Positions 42,790 to 50,940 are shown, numbered from the stretch's first letter. The stretch: 64,000 nucleotides of DNA from Streptomyces harbinensis (GCF_900116145.1 NZ_FPAB01000006.1:62001-126000), one strand, 5' to 3'. Program-made: numbers and translations. Notes: generated from the letters alone by a model not told the origin.

Positions 42790-42870
42790 TCAGCAGCCGG
42801 CACAGGACGCCGAGGCGACGCGGAGCAGATCCACGTGTCGGCGCGACGTCAAAAGCGGCAGGGCTGGCAT
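42790..42870 (-). CDS. Cysteine-type leader peptide of the ABC importer operon
   Basis: 26 codons from ATG 42870 to TGA 42790. The core LTSRRHVDLLRVASASC matches the small streptomycete leader-peptide family (LTSR-x-HVDLLRV-S-A-x-C) that I remember as found upstream of sulfur-assimilation genes. It ends in Cys-Ala-Gly-Cys, so stalling at cysteine codons when Cys-tRNA is scarce could control the downstream operon. About 246 GC-rich bases follow before the binding-protein start, room for alternative hairpins. No good ribosome-binding site is seen, so initiation is uncertain. Confidence 0.7.
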   Translation of the reverse strand: MPALPLLTSRRHVDLLRVASASCAGC

Positions 42871-42983
42871 GCGGCAAATATCGGCCAACCTCGGCGGGCT
42901 GTCAAGAACGCCCCGAGACGGAGATCTCGGCATCCGGACAGCCGGTGTTCACCGGGCGACCGGCATGGCATAGTCTCCGATCA

Positions 42984-43095
42984 GGTCACGAGTGACAGCG
43001 ATCAAGGCCCCGGCCCGCTGTCCGGCAACCCTCCAACCGTCGGCGGGGTGCCCCGGGTGATGACCGGGCCGTAGGCAGCGAGGTCTGCGGCAAGC
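42984..43095 (+). promoter_or_regulatory. SAM-IV-like riboswitch
   Basis: The segment GGTCACGAGTGACAGCG, then CCGGCAACCCTCCAACCG, GGGGTGCCCCGGGTGATGAC and finally GCGGCAAGC matches the actinobacterial SAM-IV riboswitch core (S-box-like binding site with a distinct outer architecture). A promoter TTCACC-N16-TAGTCT may lie at 42949-42976. It precedes a class V aminotransferase, consistent with repression when S-adenosylmethionine is plentiful. Confidence 0.8.
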
Positions 43096-43118
43096 ACGGT
43101 TCGCGAGGGAGTTTTCCG

Positions 43119-43139
43119 ATGAGCAAGCGAATGCGATAG
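43119..43139 (+). CDS. Six-residue upstream frame (MSKRMR) after the riboswitch
   Basis: ATG AGC AAG CGA ATG CGA TAG with GAGGGAG seven bases upstream. It lies 23 bases after the riboswitch and 64 bases before the aminotransferase start. The strong ribosome-binding site suggests it is translated and could be how ligand binding is sensed (masking of that site). It contains no methionine or cysteine run. Tentative. Confidence 0.4.
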   Translation: MSKRMR

Positions 43140-43203
43140 GGCGCACGCCCCCCACCCAGCCTGCCCCTGCCTGCTTTTCCTTCACCCTTTCCGGAGCTTC
43201 GCC

Positions 43204-44541
43204 ATGCCCGTGACCCTGACCACCCCTGCCCGGAACACCGCCGCCCACCCCACCGACGCGCACCCCACCGACGCCGACTGTCGCCTGCCGGTGCTCGGCG
43301 ACGAGGTCCGCGCCCCGCTCGCCGGCGGCGGCGAGATCGGCTACGCGGCCCTCGACTACGCGGCCAGCGCCCCCGCCCTGCGCGCGGTGTGGGACGAGGT
43401 CGCCGCGTACGCCCCGTACTACGGCAGCGTGCACCGCGGCGCCGGACATCTGTCGCAGCTCTCCACCGACCTGTACGAGGAGAGCCGGCGTACCGTGGCC
43501 GCGTTCCTCGGCTGCCGGCCCGACGACGAACTGATCTTCACCCGCTCCACCACCGACTCGCTCAACCTGCTGGCCGGCGCCCTGCCCGCCGGCACCCAGG
43601 TGTTCGTCTTCGAGACCGAACACCACGCCGCGCTGCTGCCCTGGGCGCACCACGGCCACACCGTCAGCTACCTCCCGGCCCCGCGCTCCACCGGCCAGGC
43701 CGTCGCCACCCTGGTCACCGCCCTCGCCGACGCCGCACCGGGCCCGAAGCTGCTGTGCGTCACCGGCGCCTCCAACGTCACCGGCGAACTGTGGCCGGTC
43801 GCCGAACTCGCCACCGCCGCCCGCCGGGCCGGCGCCCGTACCGTCCTGGACGCCGCCCAGCTCGCCCCGCACCGCCCGGTGGACATCACCGCGCTCGGCG
43901 TCGACTGGGTGGCCTTCTCCGGCCACAAGCTGTACGCGCCCTTCGGTGCCGGGGTGCTCGCCGGCCGCGCCGACTGGCTGCACGGCGCCCGGCCCTACCT
44001 GGCGGGCGGCGGCGCCAGCCGCGCGGTCACCGCCGAGGGCGGCGCGGTGACGGTGGAGTGGCAGGACAACGTCGCACGCCACGAGGCCGGTTCGCCCAAC
44101 GTCATCGGTGCCTGCGCCATCGCCGCCGCCTGCCGGGCCCTGACCGGGGCCGGCTTCGAACGGCTGGTGGCGCGCGAGGAGGAACTGCTGTCGGGCCTGC
44201 GGGCGGGCCTGGCATCCGTCCCCGGCGTCCGCGAACTGTCGCTGTTCGGACCGCAGGCCGCCCGGGTCGCGGTGCTGTCGTTCGTCGTGGACACCTGGCC
44301 GAGCGAGGCGTTCGCCCGGGCGCTCTCCGAGCGGTACGGCATCGGCGTCCGCGACGGCCTGTTCTGCGCGCACCCCCTGGTCCGTACCCTGCTGGGCGCG
44401 GACCAGGAGGCGGCGGACGGCTGCGAGGGGCCGCTGAAGGCGATCCGGGTCAGCTTCGGCGCCGGCACCCCGGCCGAGCACCTGGAGCGGCTGGTGCGCG
44501 CGGTGCGCGAACTGGTCGCCGAGGGTCAGCCGGCCGCCTGA
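43204..44541 (+). CDS. Class V aminotransferase (cysteine desulfurase-like)
   Basis: 445 residues, ATG 43204, GGAG seven bases upstream. PLP-dependent fold type I of the NifS/SufS/isopenicillin-epimerase kind: YAALDYAASAPALRAVWDE, IFTRSTTDSLNLLAGALPAG, ETEHHAALLPW, LLCVTGASNVTGELWPV, DAAQLAPHRPVDI, and the PLP-lysine in DWVAFSGHKLYAPFGAGVL. The usual flexible-loop catalytic Cys of desulfurases is not obvious, so it might act on another amino acid. Control by a SAM-IV-like riboswitch ties it to sulfur or methionine metabolism. Its end overlaps the convergent glycosylase gene by 16 bases. Confidence 0.88.
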   Translation: MPVTLTTPARNTAAHPTDAHPTDADCRLPVLGDEVRAPLAGGGEIGYAALDYAASAPALRAVWDEVAAYAPYYGSVHRGAGHLSQLSTDLYEESRRTVAAFLGCRPDDELIFTRSTTDSLNLLAGALPAGTQVFVFETEHHAALLPWAHHGHTVSYLPAPRSTGQAVATLVTALADAAPGPKLLCVTGASNVTGELWPVAELATAARRAGARTVLDAAQLAPHRPVDITALGVDWVAFSGHKLYAPFGAGVLAGRADWLHGARPYLAGGGASRAVTAEGGAVTVEWQDNVARHEAGSPNVIGACAIAAACRALTGAGFERLVAREEELLSGLRAGLASVPGVRELSLFGPQAARVAVLSFVVDTWPSEAFARALSERYGIGVRDGLFCAHPLVRTLLGADQEAADGCEGPLKAIRVSFGAGTPAEHLERLVRAVRELVAEGQPAA

Positions 44542-45338
44542 CAGACCGGGCACCAGAACAGGTTGCGGGCGGCGAGTTCGGCGCGCCGGATCGCCGTCCC
44601 GCACACCAGGCACGGCAGCGTGGCGCGCCGGTACACGTACACCTCTCCCCCGTGCCCGTCCACCCGCGCCGGGCGGCCCATGGCCTGGGGCATGTGCTCG
44701 GGCCGCACGGTGTCGATGCGGTTCTTGCGCACGCCCTCGCGCATCAGCGCGGCGAGGTCCGCCCACATCGGCCGCCACTCGGCCTCGGTCAGGGAGCGGC
44801 CCTGCCGGTAGGGGTCGATGCCGTGCCGGAAGAGGATCTCGGCCCGGTACACGTTGCCGACCCCGGCGATGACCCGCTGGTCCATGAGGAGTTCGGCGAT
44901 CGAGGTGCGGGCGGCGGAGATCCGCCGCCACACCAGGTCCGGATCGGCGTCGGCGCGCAGCGGGTCCGGGCCCAGCCGGCGCTGCACGGCGGACTTCTCG
45001 TCCTGGCTGAGCAGCGCGCAGGTGGTGGGGCCGCGCAGTTCGGCGTACCCCTCGGGGGAGGCCAGCCGCAGCCGGATCTGCCCGGTGGGCGCGGGCGGCG
45101 GCCCGTCGCCGAAGGCGACCTTCCCGTACAGGCCGAGATGGATGTGCACCCAGCGGCGCCAGCCGAAGCCGAGGAACAGGTTCTTCCCGTGGGCGTCGCA
45201 CTCCCGCAGCACCTCGCCGTCGATGAGCGCCGCACCCCCGGCGAACCTCCCCTGCGGGGAGTCGGCCCGCACCGCCCGGCCGCCGAACCGTTCCCGGTAG
45301 TCGGCGGCCAGCCGGTGAATGGTGTGACCCTCGGGCAT
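44526..45338 (-). CDS. Fpg/Nei family DNA glycosylase
   Basis: 270 residues, ATG 45338 overlapping the rpiB stop (TGATG). Mature N-terminus Pro2-Glu3 (MPEGHTIHRLAADYRERFGG), the catalytic pair of the family, helix-two-turn-helix region LLMDQRVIAGVGNVYRAEIL with the conserved Gly-Val-Gly-Asn, and a C-terminal zinc finger (LPCLVCGTAIRR..WCPVCQ). GHTIHRL is like actinobacterial Nei (endonuclease VIII) more than MutM. It removes oxidised bases from DNA. Confidence 0.92.
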   Translation of the reverse strand: MPEGHTIHRLAADYRERFGGRAVRADSPQGRFAGGAALIDGEVLRECDAHGKNLFLGFGWRRWVHIHLGLYGKVAFGDGPPPAPTGQIRLRLASPEGYAELRGPTTCALLSQDEKSAVQRRLGPDPLRADADPDLVWRRISAARTSIAELLMDQRVIAGVGNVYRAEILFRHGIDPYRQGRSLTEAEWRPMWADLAALMREGVRKNRIDTVRPEHMPQAMGRPARVDGHGGEVYVYRRATLPCLVCGTAIRRAELAARNLFWCPVCQAAG

Positions 45339-45814
45339 CAGGCGCCGTCGGGCAGCGGGGGCAGCGTGCCGTCGCTCTCGTAGGCGCTGAGCATGTCGAT
45401 GCGGCGGCTGTGCCGGTCCTCGCCGGAGTACGGGGTGGCCAGGAAGACCTCGACGAACGTGGTGGCCTCGTCGGTGGTGTGCATCCGGGCGCCGACGCTC
45501 ACCACGTTGGCGTTGTTGTGCTGCCGCCCCAGCTTCGCCGTCTCCACGCTCCAGGCGAGGGCGCAGCGTACGCCCGCGACCTTGTTGGCGGCGATGGCCT
45601 CACCGTTGCCGCTGCCGCCGATGACGACACCGAGCGCGTCCGGATCGGCGGCGACCGCCTCGGCGGCGCGCAGACAGAACGGCGGATAGTCGTCCTGGGC
45701 GTCGAACGTGTGCGGGCCGCAGTCGACCGGCTCATGGCCGTGGGCCGTGAGCCAGTCGACGAGGTGATTCTTCAGTTCGTAGCCGGCGTGGTCGGAGCCG
45801 AGATAGACGCGCAT
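45338..45814 (-). CDS. rpiB: Ribose-5-phosphate isomerase B
   Basis: 158 residues from ATG 45814 (MRVYLGSDHAGYELKNHLVD). Family markers: SDHAGYELK with the catalytic-region Asp-His, DYPPFCLRAAEAV, the anion-binding loop VVIGGSGNGEAIAANK, and LGRQHNNANVVSVGARMH. It interconverts ribose-5-phosphate and ribulose-5-phosphate. The active-site loop has Gly-Ser-Gly-Asn-Gly with Ser rather than Cys, as in actinobacterial RpiB. Confidence 0.94.
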   Translation of the reverse strand: MRVYLGSDHAGYELKNHLVDWLTAHGHEPVDCGPHTFDAQDDYPPFCLRAAEAVAADPDALGVVIGGSGNGEAIAANKVAGVRCALAWSVETAKLGRQHNNANVVSVGARMHTTDEATTFVEVFLATPYSGEDRHSRRIDMLSAYESDGTLPPLPDGA

Positions 45815-45847
45815 GGGGATGAGTCTGACATGCGCGCAGCGGCCCCC

Positions 45848-46429
45848 TTACCCGCGCCCCCGGCGGCCCGCGAGCCGCCAGGCGGTGGGCAGCGCGCCCA
45901 TGGCGAGCACGGCCTTGAGGGCGTCCCCGATGAGGAACGGCACCAGACCGGCGGCCATCGCCTCACCGGCCGACATGCCGGTGGCCAGGGCGAGATAGGG
46001 CACGCCGATGGCGTAGGTGACGGCCATGCCGGTCACCATCGTCCCGGCGGTGCGCAGCACCGTACGGTCCCCGCCGCGCCGCGCCAGCTCACCGACGACA
46101 CCGGCGGCCACGGTCATGCCGATGATGTAGCCGAAGGAGGGCATGCCGTACCCGGCGGACGCCTCCGCGAACCACGGCATCCCGGCCATGCCGGCCACCG
46201 CGTACAGCAGCATGGACAGCAGCGCACGCGCCGGCCCGAGCGAGACACCGACGAGCAGGGCGGCGAACGTCTGCCCGGTCACCGGCACCGGCGACCCGGG
46301 CACCGGCAGCGCGATCTGCGCGGCCACCCCGGTCAGCGCGGCACCTCCCACGACCAGTGCCACATCCCGCACCCGGGCCCGGGACAGCGTGGGCGCGGGC
46401 AACAGATCCGCGAGTACAGCGGTGCTCAT
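45848..46429 (-). CDS. bioY: Biotin transporter BioY (S component)
   Basis: 193 residues from ATG 46429 (MSTAVLADLLPAPTLSRARV), with GGAGG six bases upstream; an ATG six bases earlier abuts that site. Six hydrophobic helices and the BioY blocks IALPVPGSPVPVTGQTFAALLVG and GAGYMLG-like YGMPSFGYIIGM. BioY binds biotin and works alone or with an ECF module; no bioM/bioN genes are adjacent. No BirA-type operator was recognised. Confidence 0.93.
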   Translation of the reverse strand: MSTAVLADLLPAPTLSRARVRDVALVVGGAALTGVAAQIALPVPGSPVPVTGQTFAALLVGVSLGPARALLSMLLYAVAGMAGMPWFAEASAGYGMPSFGYIIGMTVAAGVVGELARRGGDRTVLRTAGTMVTGMAVTYAIGVPYLALATGMSAGEAMAAGLVPFLIGDALKAVLAMGALPTAWRLAGRRGRG

Positions 46430-46610
46430 ACACATCCTCCAAAGAACGATTTCCCCCACCCCCATCCGACCCCACCCGACCGACCGAAAACAAGAGCCCA
46501 ATCCACTGCCCGAACCCACCCGGGCTTATGGACCTCCCACAACCTTCCGCTCCCAGCGGCGCGTCACTAGACTCCCGTGGCCAGTGACAGTGCTCACACC
46601 GGGAGATGTC

Positions 46611-46880
46611 ATGGCACGCCCATGGGAAGCGGATCCGTCAGCGTCGTTCGCGCACCGGCTGGGCAGGACGGCCCAGGAACTGGGGCTTTCGCAGGACGAG
46701 GAGTACTGCCCCGAGATGTGGCAGCTCGACAACGGGGATGTGGCCGTCATCGGACGCGATGTGACCACCGACTACGCGGGACGACTGCCGGACGGGGTGA
46801 AGCTGGGCCCCGATGAACGCCTGGTGGTCCTCCCGGGCAGCATGCTCCGCGCGGCGAAGCCGGACATCCCGGACGCGTAA
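46611..46880 (+). CDS. Small soluble protein of unknown function
   Basis: 89 residues from ATG 46611 (MARPWEADPSASFAHRLGRT), GGGAG five bases upstream. It has one short helix-forming start and a compact acidic body (WQLDNGDVAVIGRDVTTDYA, LGPDERLVVLPGSMLRAA), no signal or membrane segment. I do not recognise the family. It is the gene nearest to the HTH-TPR regulator (convergent), a pairing that may be functional. Confidence 0.75.
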   Translation: MARPWEADPSASFAHRLGRTAQELGLSQDEEYCPEMWQLDNGDVAVIGRDVTTDYAGRLPDGVKLGPDERLVVLPGSMLRAAKPDIPDA

Positions 46881-47032
46881 CCGCTCTCCGGACGGTCCCC
46901 TCCGGTGGTGGTGGCGGCGACACCCCCGCCTCCTCACCGGAGAACTCGGGCACGCGCTCCGCTCGGCCGGTGCCATCGGCACGGGCCCGGACGCTGTCTG
47001 ACGTTCGGCGCCGTGGGACGGGTGGGCGGCTC

Positions 47033-48376
47033 TCAGGTGTGGAGCGCGGCCGGAGTGACGGCGCGGGCTCGTTCGTCCAGGGCCCGGGCGGTGGCGTTCT
47101 TGAGGTGCGGCCGGATCAGGCGGAACATCTCCCGGATGTGGCCGTCGACCCGGCCGGAATGCACCTGCGGATAGTGTTCGAGGACGCGGTCCCACGAAGA
47201 GCATGCCGCCTCCAGGTGACCGACCTTGAGTTGCCTTTCCGCAAGCTTGGCGTTGAAGCGCAGTCCACTTCTTCTGCTGTCGCTGCTGTCACGCAGCCGG
47301 AAGTGCGACTCCAGCGACCGGATGCTTCCGGGGACATCGCCCAATTCGCTCTGGACCTCTGCCGTGTGCATCGCGACGGTGGCGGGTGAATAGCCACCGA
47401 AAGTCGGAGCTTGACTGGTGGCCTTGTCCATGGCCACTTCCGTCTCCCGCAGGAGCCGGAGCGCCTTCGGGCGATCCCGGGCCAGGGCGTACGCGTGCGC
47501 CTGCTGTCCCGTGAGGAAGGCTTGCATGCGTGGCCCCGCTGCCGGCGCCGCAGCGGCTGCCGCATCGGCGTAGCGCACGGCCGCCTTGGCATGTCCAAGA
47601 TCGGTCGCCTGCACGGACATGCCGCGCAGGATGTGGCAGTACGTCATGTGGTCGCCGGCAGCACCGGCGAGTTCCAGGCCCTTCACGTAATACCGCTGGG
47701 CGAGTCCGTGCCGTCCTTCGTCCATCGCCATCCACCCCGTGACGTAACAGAGAATGGACGCGGCCTCCATCATCCTGGCTCGCACGTCATCCGGGCCCGC
47801 GGCCCGTAAATACGGCGCCACCGTATTGACCAGAAACGCTGCCGCCATGGGACGGGCGTGCCGGCCACCGAAATCGTCATCGAGTTCGGATAGGCGTTCC
47901 GTCATCGCACGGACCACCTCGACGTCCGGATCCCCCACCCGCCGCAGGTTGCCGGCCTGCACCGCTTCCATACGGCCGACCACATCGGGCCAACCGGGCA
48001 CGGTCAGGGCAACGGAGAAAACCCCCACACCGAGCACGCCGCGCCGGGATGGATCCATGTCCTGCCTCCCGAGGTCGATCAGAGCTTCCACCGTAGAGGC
48101 GCGGTTGTCGAAGGAGCCGGGAACAGGCGGAAATCCGGCCTCCATCGCCGTCACCGGGCGGCCAAGCCGTCGGGCGAGCGCTTCGAGGATCAGCGGACGC
48201 ACCTGTGGCATCGGCAGACCACCGTTGAGCCACTGATGCACCGACGGTTCCCGGTATCGCAGCGGCATTCCGCACTCCGTGCCGAGACGGTTCACCGCCT
48301 GGGCGAACTGGCGGAGGGTCCAGCCCGTTTCCCGGTACAAGCGGTTGAGCGAATGATTCGGCGCGGAAATCGGCAT
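47033..48376 (-). CDS. HTH-TPR transcriptional regulator
   Basis: 447 residues from ATG 48376 (MPISAPNHSLNRLYRETGWT), AGGGG nine bases upstream; GTG 48397 is a weaker alternative. Residues ~8-75 form an XRE-like helix-turn-helix (LRQFAQAVNRLGTECGMPLR, EPSVHQWLNGGLPMPQVRP). The remaining ~330 residues are alpha-helical with TPR-like repeats (GLAQRYYVKGLELAGAAGDH, HAYALARDRPKALRLLRETE, LAERQLKVGHLEAACSSWDR). This is the architecture of peptide-sensing or effector-sensing regulators common in Streptomyces. It is divergent from the TPR-protein operon at 48503, its probable target. Confidence 0.85.
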   Translation of the reverse strand: MPISAPNHSLNRLYRETGWTLRQFAQAVNRLGTECGMPLRYREPSVHQWLNGGLPMPQVRPLILEALARRLGRPVTAMEAGFPPVPGSFDNRASTVEALIDLGRQDMDPSRRGVLGVGVFSVALTVPGWPDVVGRMEAVQAGNLRRVGDPDVEVVRAMTERLSELDDDFGGRHARPMAAAFLVNTVAPYLRAAGPDDVRARMMEAASILCYVTGWMAMDEGRHGLAQRYYVKGLELAGAAGDHMTYCHILRGMSVQATDLGHAKAAVRYADAAAAAAPAAGPRMQAFLTGQQAHAYALARDRPKALRLLRETEVAMDKATSQAPTFGGYSPATVAMHTAEVQSELGDVPGSIRSLESHFRLRDSSDSRRSGLRFNAKLAERQLKVGHLEAACSSWDRVLEHYPQVHSGRVDGHIREMFRLIRPHLKNATARALDERARAVTPAALHT

Positions 48377-48502
48377 GACCCACAACCCCTCATGCACTGA
48401 AAGCTCTTAAACGCTCACGCGGTGCCAACGGTACCGCTCTCCGCAATCGGACGGTTACCTCTGGCGAGTGAAGGTGTTCACCGCACAACCGAAGGACGTT
48501 CG

Positions 48503-49630
48503 ATGATGAACGAGCAGGCCATCCCTGCGACAGCACAGGGCGACGCGCCCTCCACTTCCCCCGTGGACTGGGCCGCGTGGGAACGGGAACACTTCGTCCC
48601 CCTCGTCCAGGCCGCAGAGGCGGCTGGTCCCGACCGGTCCGCCTGGCTGCTGGCCGTCGTGCTCTGGGACACCAAGCTGCCTTCCCTGTCCCTGGAGGAC
48701 TGGTCGGCCATTGCCGACCGGGGCCTGCGGGCCGTCCGCCGGCTCGGTGACCGGGCCGGTGAAGCGCGGCTGCTGGAATGCATCGGCATGGGTCACGCCC
48801 GGGTCAACCGGTTGACGGAGAGCCTGCGCTGCCATCAGCAGGCGCTGGAGATCCGCAGCGAACTGGGTGATCGACGGGGCGAGGCGTCGTCGACGAATCT
48901 GCTGGGGATCGTGCGTCTCCACCGGCGGGAGTTGAGCGCCGCCGAGGAACACTTCACGCGGGCCCGCGCTCTCTTCGAGGAGTTCGGCGACCGGCATCGG
49001 GCAGCGATGGCCCTGGCCAATCTGTCGAGCACCCGCTGCGCGGCGGGCCGGGTGGACGAAGCCGAGACGGACGCCCGGCGGGCCCTGGAGACTCACCGCG
49101 CGCTCGGCGCCCGGCGCAGCGTGGGTAACGCCCTGCGACAGCTCAGCGTGATCCACCGCGAGCGCGGGGAGACCGGGGCGGCTCTCGTCTGCGCCGAAGA
49201 GGCGGTCGCCCTGGCCCTGGAACTGCGCTCCGAGACGCTGGAGGGGTACTGGCTGCTCGCTCTGGGGAAGGCACAACGGGCGGCGGGCCGGTCCGAGGAG
49301 GCCCTGGCTTCCTTTCACCGTGCGGCCGACCTGCACGCCCGGAGTGGCAACCGCTCCCGGGAAGCGATGGCGTGGCGAGCGGTCGCACAGGTGCTGCTCG
49401 ACCGGGGACGGCCGTCCGAGGCGGCCGGCCTCGCCGGGCGGGCCGCGTCCGTTCACCGAGAGCTGGACGACCCCTGGCACGAGGCGCTCGCGCTGGCCTG
49501 CCTGGCCGACGCCACCCCCGGCGAGGAATCCCGGGACCACCGAGAACGCGCGCTCCAGCTGCTGTCCCGCTACCCGGACGAGCGGGCGGCCGCCGTCCGG
49601 CGAACGATCGGTGAGGGCGGGCTTCGATGA
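48503..49630 (+). CDS. Tetratricopeptide-repeat protein
   Basis: 375 residues from ATG 48503 (MMNEQAIPATAQGDAPSTSP), GAAGGA upstream. Nearly all of it is TPR units of ~40 residues (GEARLLECIGMGHARVNRLT, EASSTNLLGIVRLHRRELSA, HRAAMALANLSSTRCAAGRV, AVAQVLLDRGRPSEAAGLAG). No DNA-binding or catalytic domain. Likely a protein- or peptide-binding scaffold; the divergent HTH-TPR gene is probably related by function. First of three overlapping genes. Confidence 0.85.
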   Translation: MMNEQAIPATAQGDAPSTSPVDWAAWEREHFVPLVQAAEAAGPDRSAWLLAVVLWDTKLPSLSLEDWSAIADRGLRAVRRLGDRAGEARLLECIGMGHARVNRLTESLRCHQQALEIRSELGDRRGEASSTNLLGIVRLHRRELSAAEEHFTRARALFEEFGDRHRAAMALANLSSTRCAAGRVDEAETDARRALETHRALGARRSVGNALRQLSVIHRERGETGAALVCAEEAVALALELRSETLEGYWLLALGKAQRAAGRSEEALASFHRAADLHARSGNRSREAMAWRAVAQVLLDRGRPSEAAGLAGRAASVHRELDDPWHEALALACLADATPGEESRDHRERALQLLSRYPDERAAAVRRTIGEGGLR

Positions 49631-49872
49631 CGAACGAGCAGCACAGCACCCCGCCTGCCCTCCCCGATGTCGGGTCGCTGGTGCGCGACAGGTGGAACGG
49701 ACGGATCGGGGTGGTCATGGACCGGGTCAGTGGGCGGGTCGCGCTGCGGCCACAAGGTGGTGGCGTGGAGTGGTTCGCGCTGCCGGAAGATCTGGAGGCG
49801 GTGGCGCTCTCGGAGGGGTTGTCGGAGCCGGTGCGCGAGGCCAACGCCCGGAGTCGGGGTGGGCGCCGGTGA
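49627..49872 (+). CDS. Small hypothetical protein
   Basis: 81 residues, ATGA overlap with the TPR gene. The core is a small beta-barrel-like stretch (VGSLVRDRWNGRIGVVMDRV, VALRPQGGGVEWFALPEDLE), resembling a KOW/SH3-like fold, with a basic C-terminus (ANARSRGGRR). No family recognised. It is very probably co-translated with its neighbours. Confidence 0.75.
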   Translation: MTNEQHSTPPALPDVGSLVRDRWNGRIGVVMDRVSGRVALRPQGGGVEWFALPEDLEAVALSEGLSEPVREANARSRGGRR

Positions 49873-50228
49873 CGCCGCGTACTCCGTCTCCCGCGCAGGT
49901 GTGGCTGCGTACCGGCCTGTTCGCCGGCTGGGCGCAGAACGGGGCGTGTTCCATGTGCCGGGCCGGGGACGTGCCGACGGTGTGGGCCGGATCGGTAGCC
50001 GGGTTCGGGCGATCGAGAGCCGTGCACGCCTGTGTCCCGTGCATGACCACGCTGATCCGCTTCGTGCACGGCGAGGCGGCCTCGCCGTGCGGGCCGACGC
50101 GTTATGGCGCGGGGTTCGTCCGGCTGCGGCGGTTCGGGCCGCATCCGAAGGGCCGGGGCCGTGCCGCGGCCGGGGTGGTCGTGCTCGGGCTGTTCGTCGC
50201 CCTGCTGGGTGTCGCGGGCGCGCGCTGA
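49869..50228 (+). CDS. Small zinc-ribbon-like membrane protein
   Basis: 119 residues from GTG 49869, GTGA overlap with the previous gene. Two CxxC pairs (NGACSMCRAG and VHACVPCMTT) and a further Cys could form a zinc ribbon; one C-terminal membrane helix (AAAGVVVLGLFVALLGVAGA) anchors it, so the metal site would sit in the cytoplasm. Unknown function. It completes the three-gene operon next to the HTH-TPR regulator. Confidence 0.75.
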   Translation: MTPRTPSPAQVWLRTGLFAGWAQNGACSMCRAGDVPTVWAGSVAGFGRSRAVHACVPCMTTLIRFVHGEAASPCGPTRYGAGFVRLRRFGPHPKGRGRAAAGVVVLGLFVALLGVAGAR

Positions 50229-50232
50229 TGCT

Positions 50233-50271
50233 GCACTTGCTGCTAGGTTGTTATTGCAAGTGCTTCGCAAT
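50233..50271 (+). promoter_or_regulatory. sodF promoter with Nur-like operator
   Basis: TAGGTT (50244-50249) resembles a -10, giving a start near 50256. TTGC-AAGTGCTTC-GCAA (50255-50271), also readable as TTGCAA-N4-TTCGCAA, resembles the Nur box by which nickel-bound Nur represses sodF in S. coelicolor. Arms GCACTTGC (50233-50240) and GCAAGTGC (50256-50263) form a second inverted repeat across the -10. Confidence 0.6.
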
Positions 50272-50301
50272 TAGTCGAGCGAGATGGGCAAGGCAACCGG
50301 C

Positions 50302-50940
50302 ATGGCCACCTACACGCTTCCTGAGCTGCCGTACGACTACTCCTCCCTGGAGCCGGTCATCAGCGGGGAGATCATCGAGCTGCACCACGACAAGCACCAC
50401 GCCGGCTACGTCAAGGGCGCCAACGACACCCTGGAGCAGCTGGCCGAGGCGCGGGAGAAGGAGCAGTGGGGGAACATCACCGGGCTGGAGAAGAACCTCG
50501 CGTTCCATCTGTCCGGGCACATCCTGCACTCCATCTACTGGCGCAACATGACCGGTGACGGCGGCGGGGAGCCGCTGGAGAAGGACGGGACCGGGGAGCT
50601 GGCCGACGCCATCGCCGAGTCGTTCGGGTCCTTCGCCCGGTTCAAAGCACAGCTCTCCAAGGCCAGCGCCACCACGCAGGGGTCCGGCTGGGGCGTGCTG
50701 GCGTACGAGCCGCTGAGCGGGCGGCTGGTCGTCGAGCAGGTGTACGACCACCAGGGGAACATCGGCCAGGGCAGCGTGCCGATTCTCGTCTTCGACGCCT
50801 GGGAGCACGCCTTCTACCTCCAGTACCGCAACCAGAAGGTCGACTTCGTCGAGGCGATGTGGCGGGTGGTCAACTGGCAGGACGTCTCCGCCCGGTACAC
50901 CGCCGCCAAGGCCGGCGGCGGCAAGCTCCTGCTCGCGTGA
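50302..50940 (+). CDS. sodF: Iron (Fe-Zn) superoxide dismutase
   Basis: 212 residues from ATG 50302 (MATYTLPELPYDYSSLEPVI). Metal ligands of the Fe/Mn family are visible: His28 in IIELHHDKHHAGYV, a second His in LAFHLSGHILHSIYW (~76), and Asp165/His169 in LVFDAWEHAFYLQY. It converts superoxide to oxygen and peroxide in the cytoplasm. Streptomyces use a Ni enzyme (SodN) when nickel is available and SodF otherwise, which fits the operator upstream. Confidence 0.95.
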   Translation: MATYTLPELPYDYSSLEPVISGEIIELHHDKHHAGYVKGANDTLEQLAEAREKEQWGNITGLEKNLAFHLSGHILHSIYWRNMTGDGGGEPLEKDGTGELADAIAESFGSFARFKAQLSKASATTQGSGWGVLAYEPLSGRLVVEQVYDHQGNIGQGSVPILVFDAWEHAFYLQYRNQKVDFVEAMWRVVNWQDVSARYTAAKAGGGKLLLA

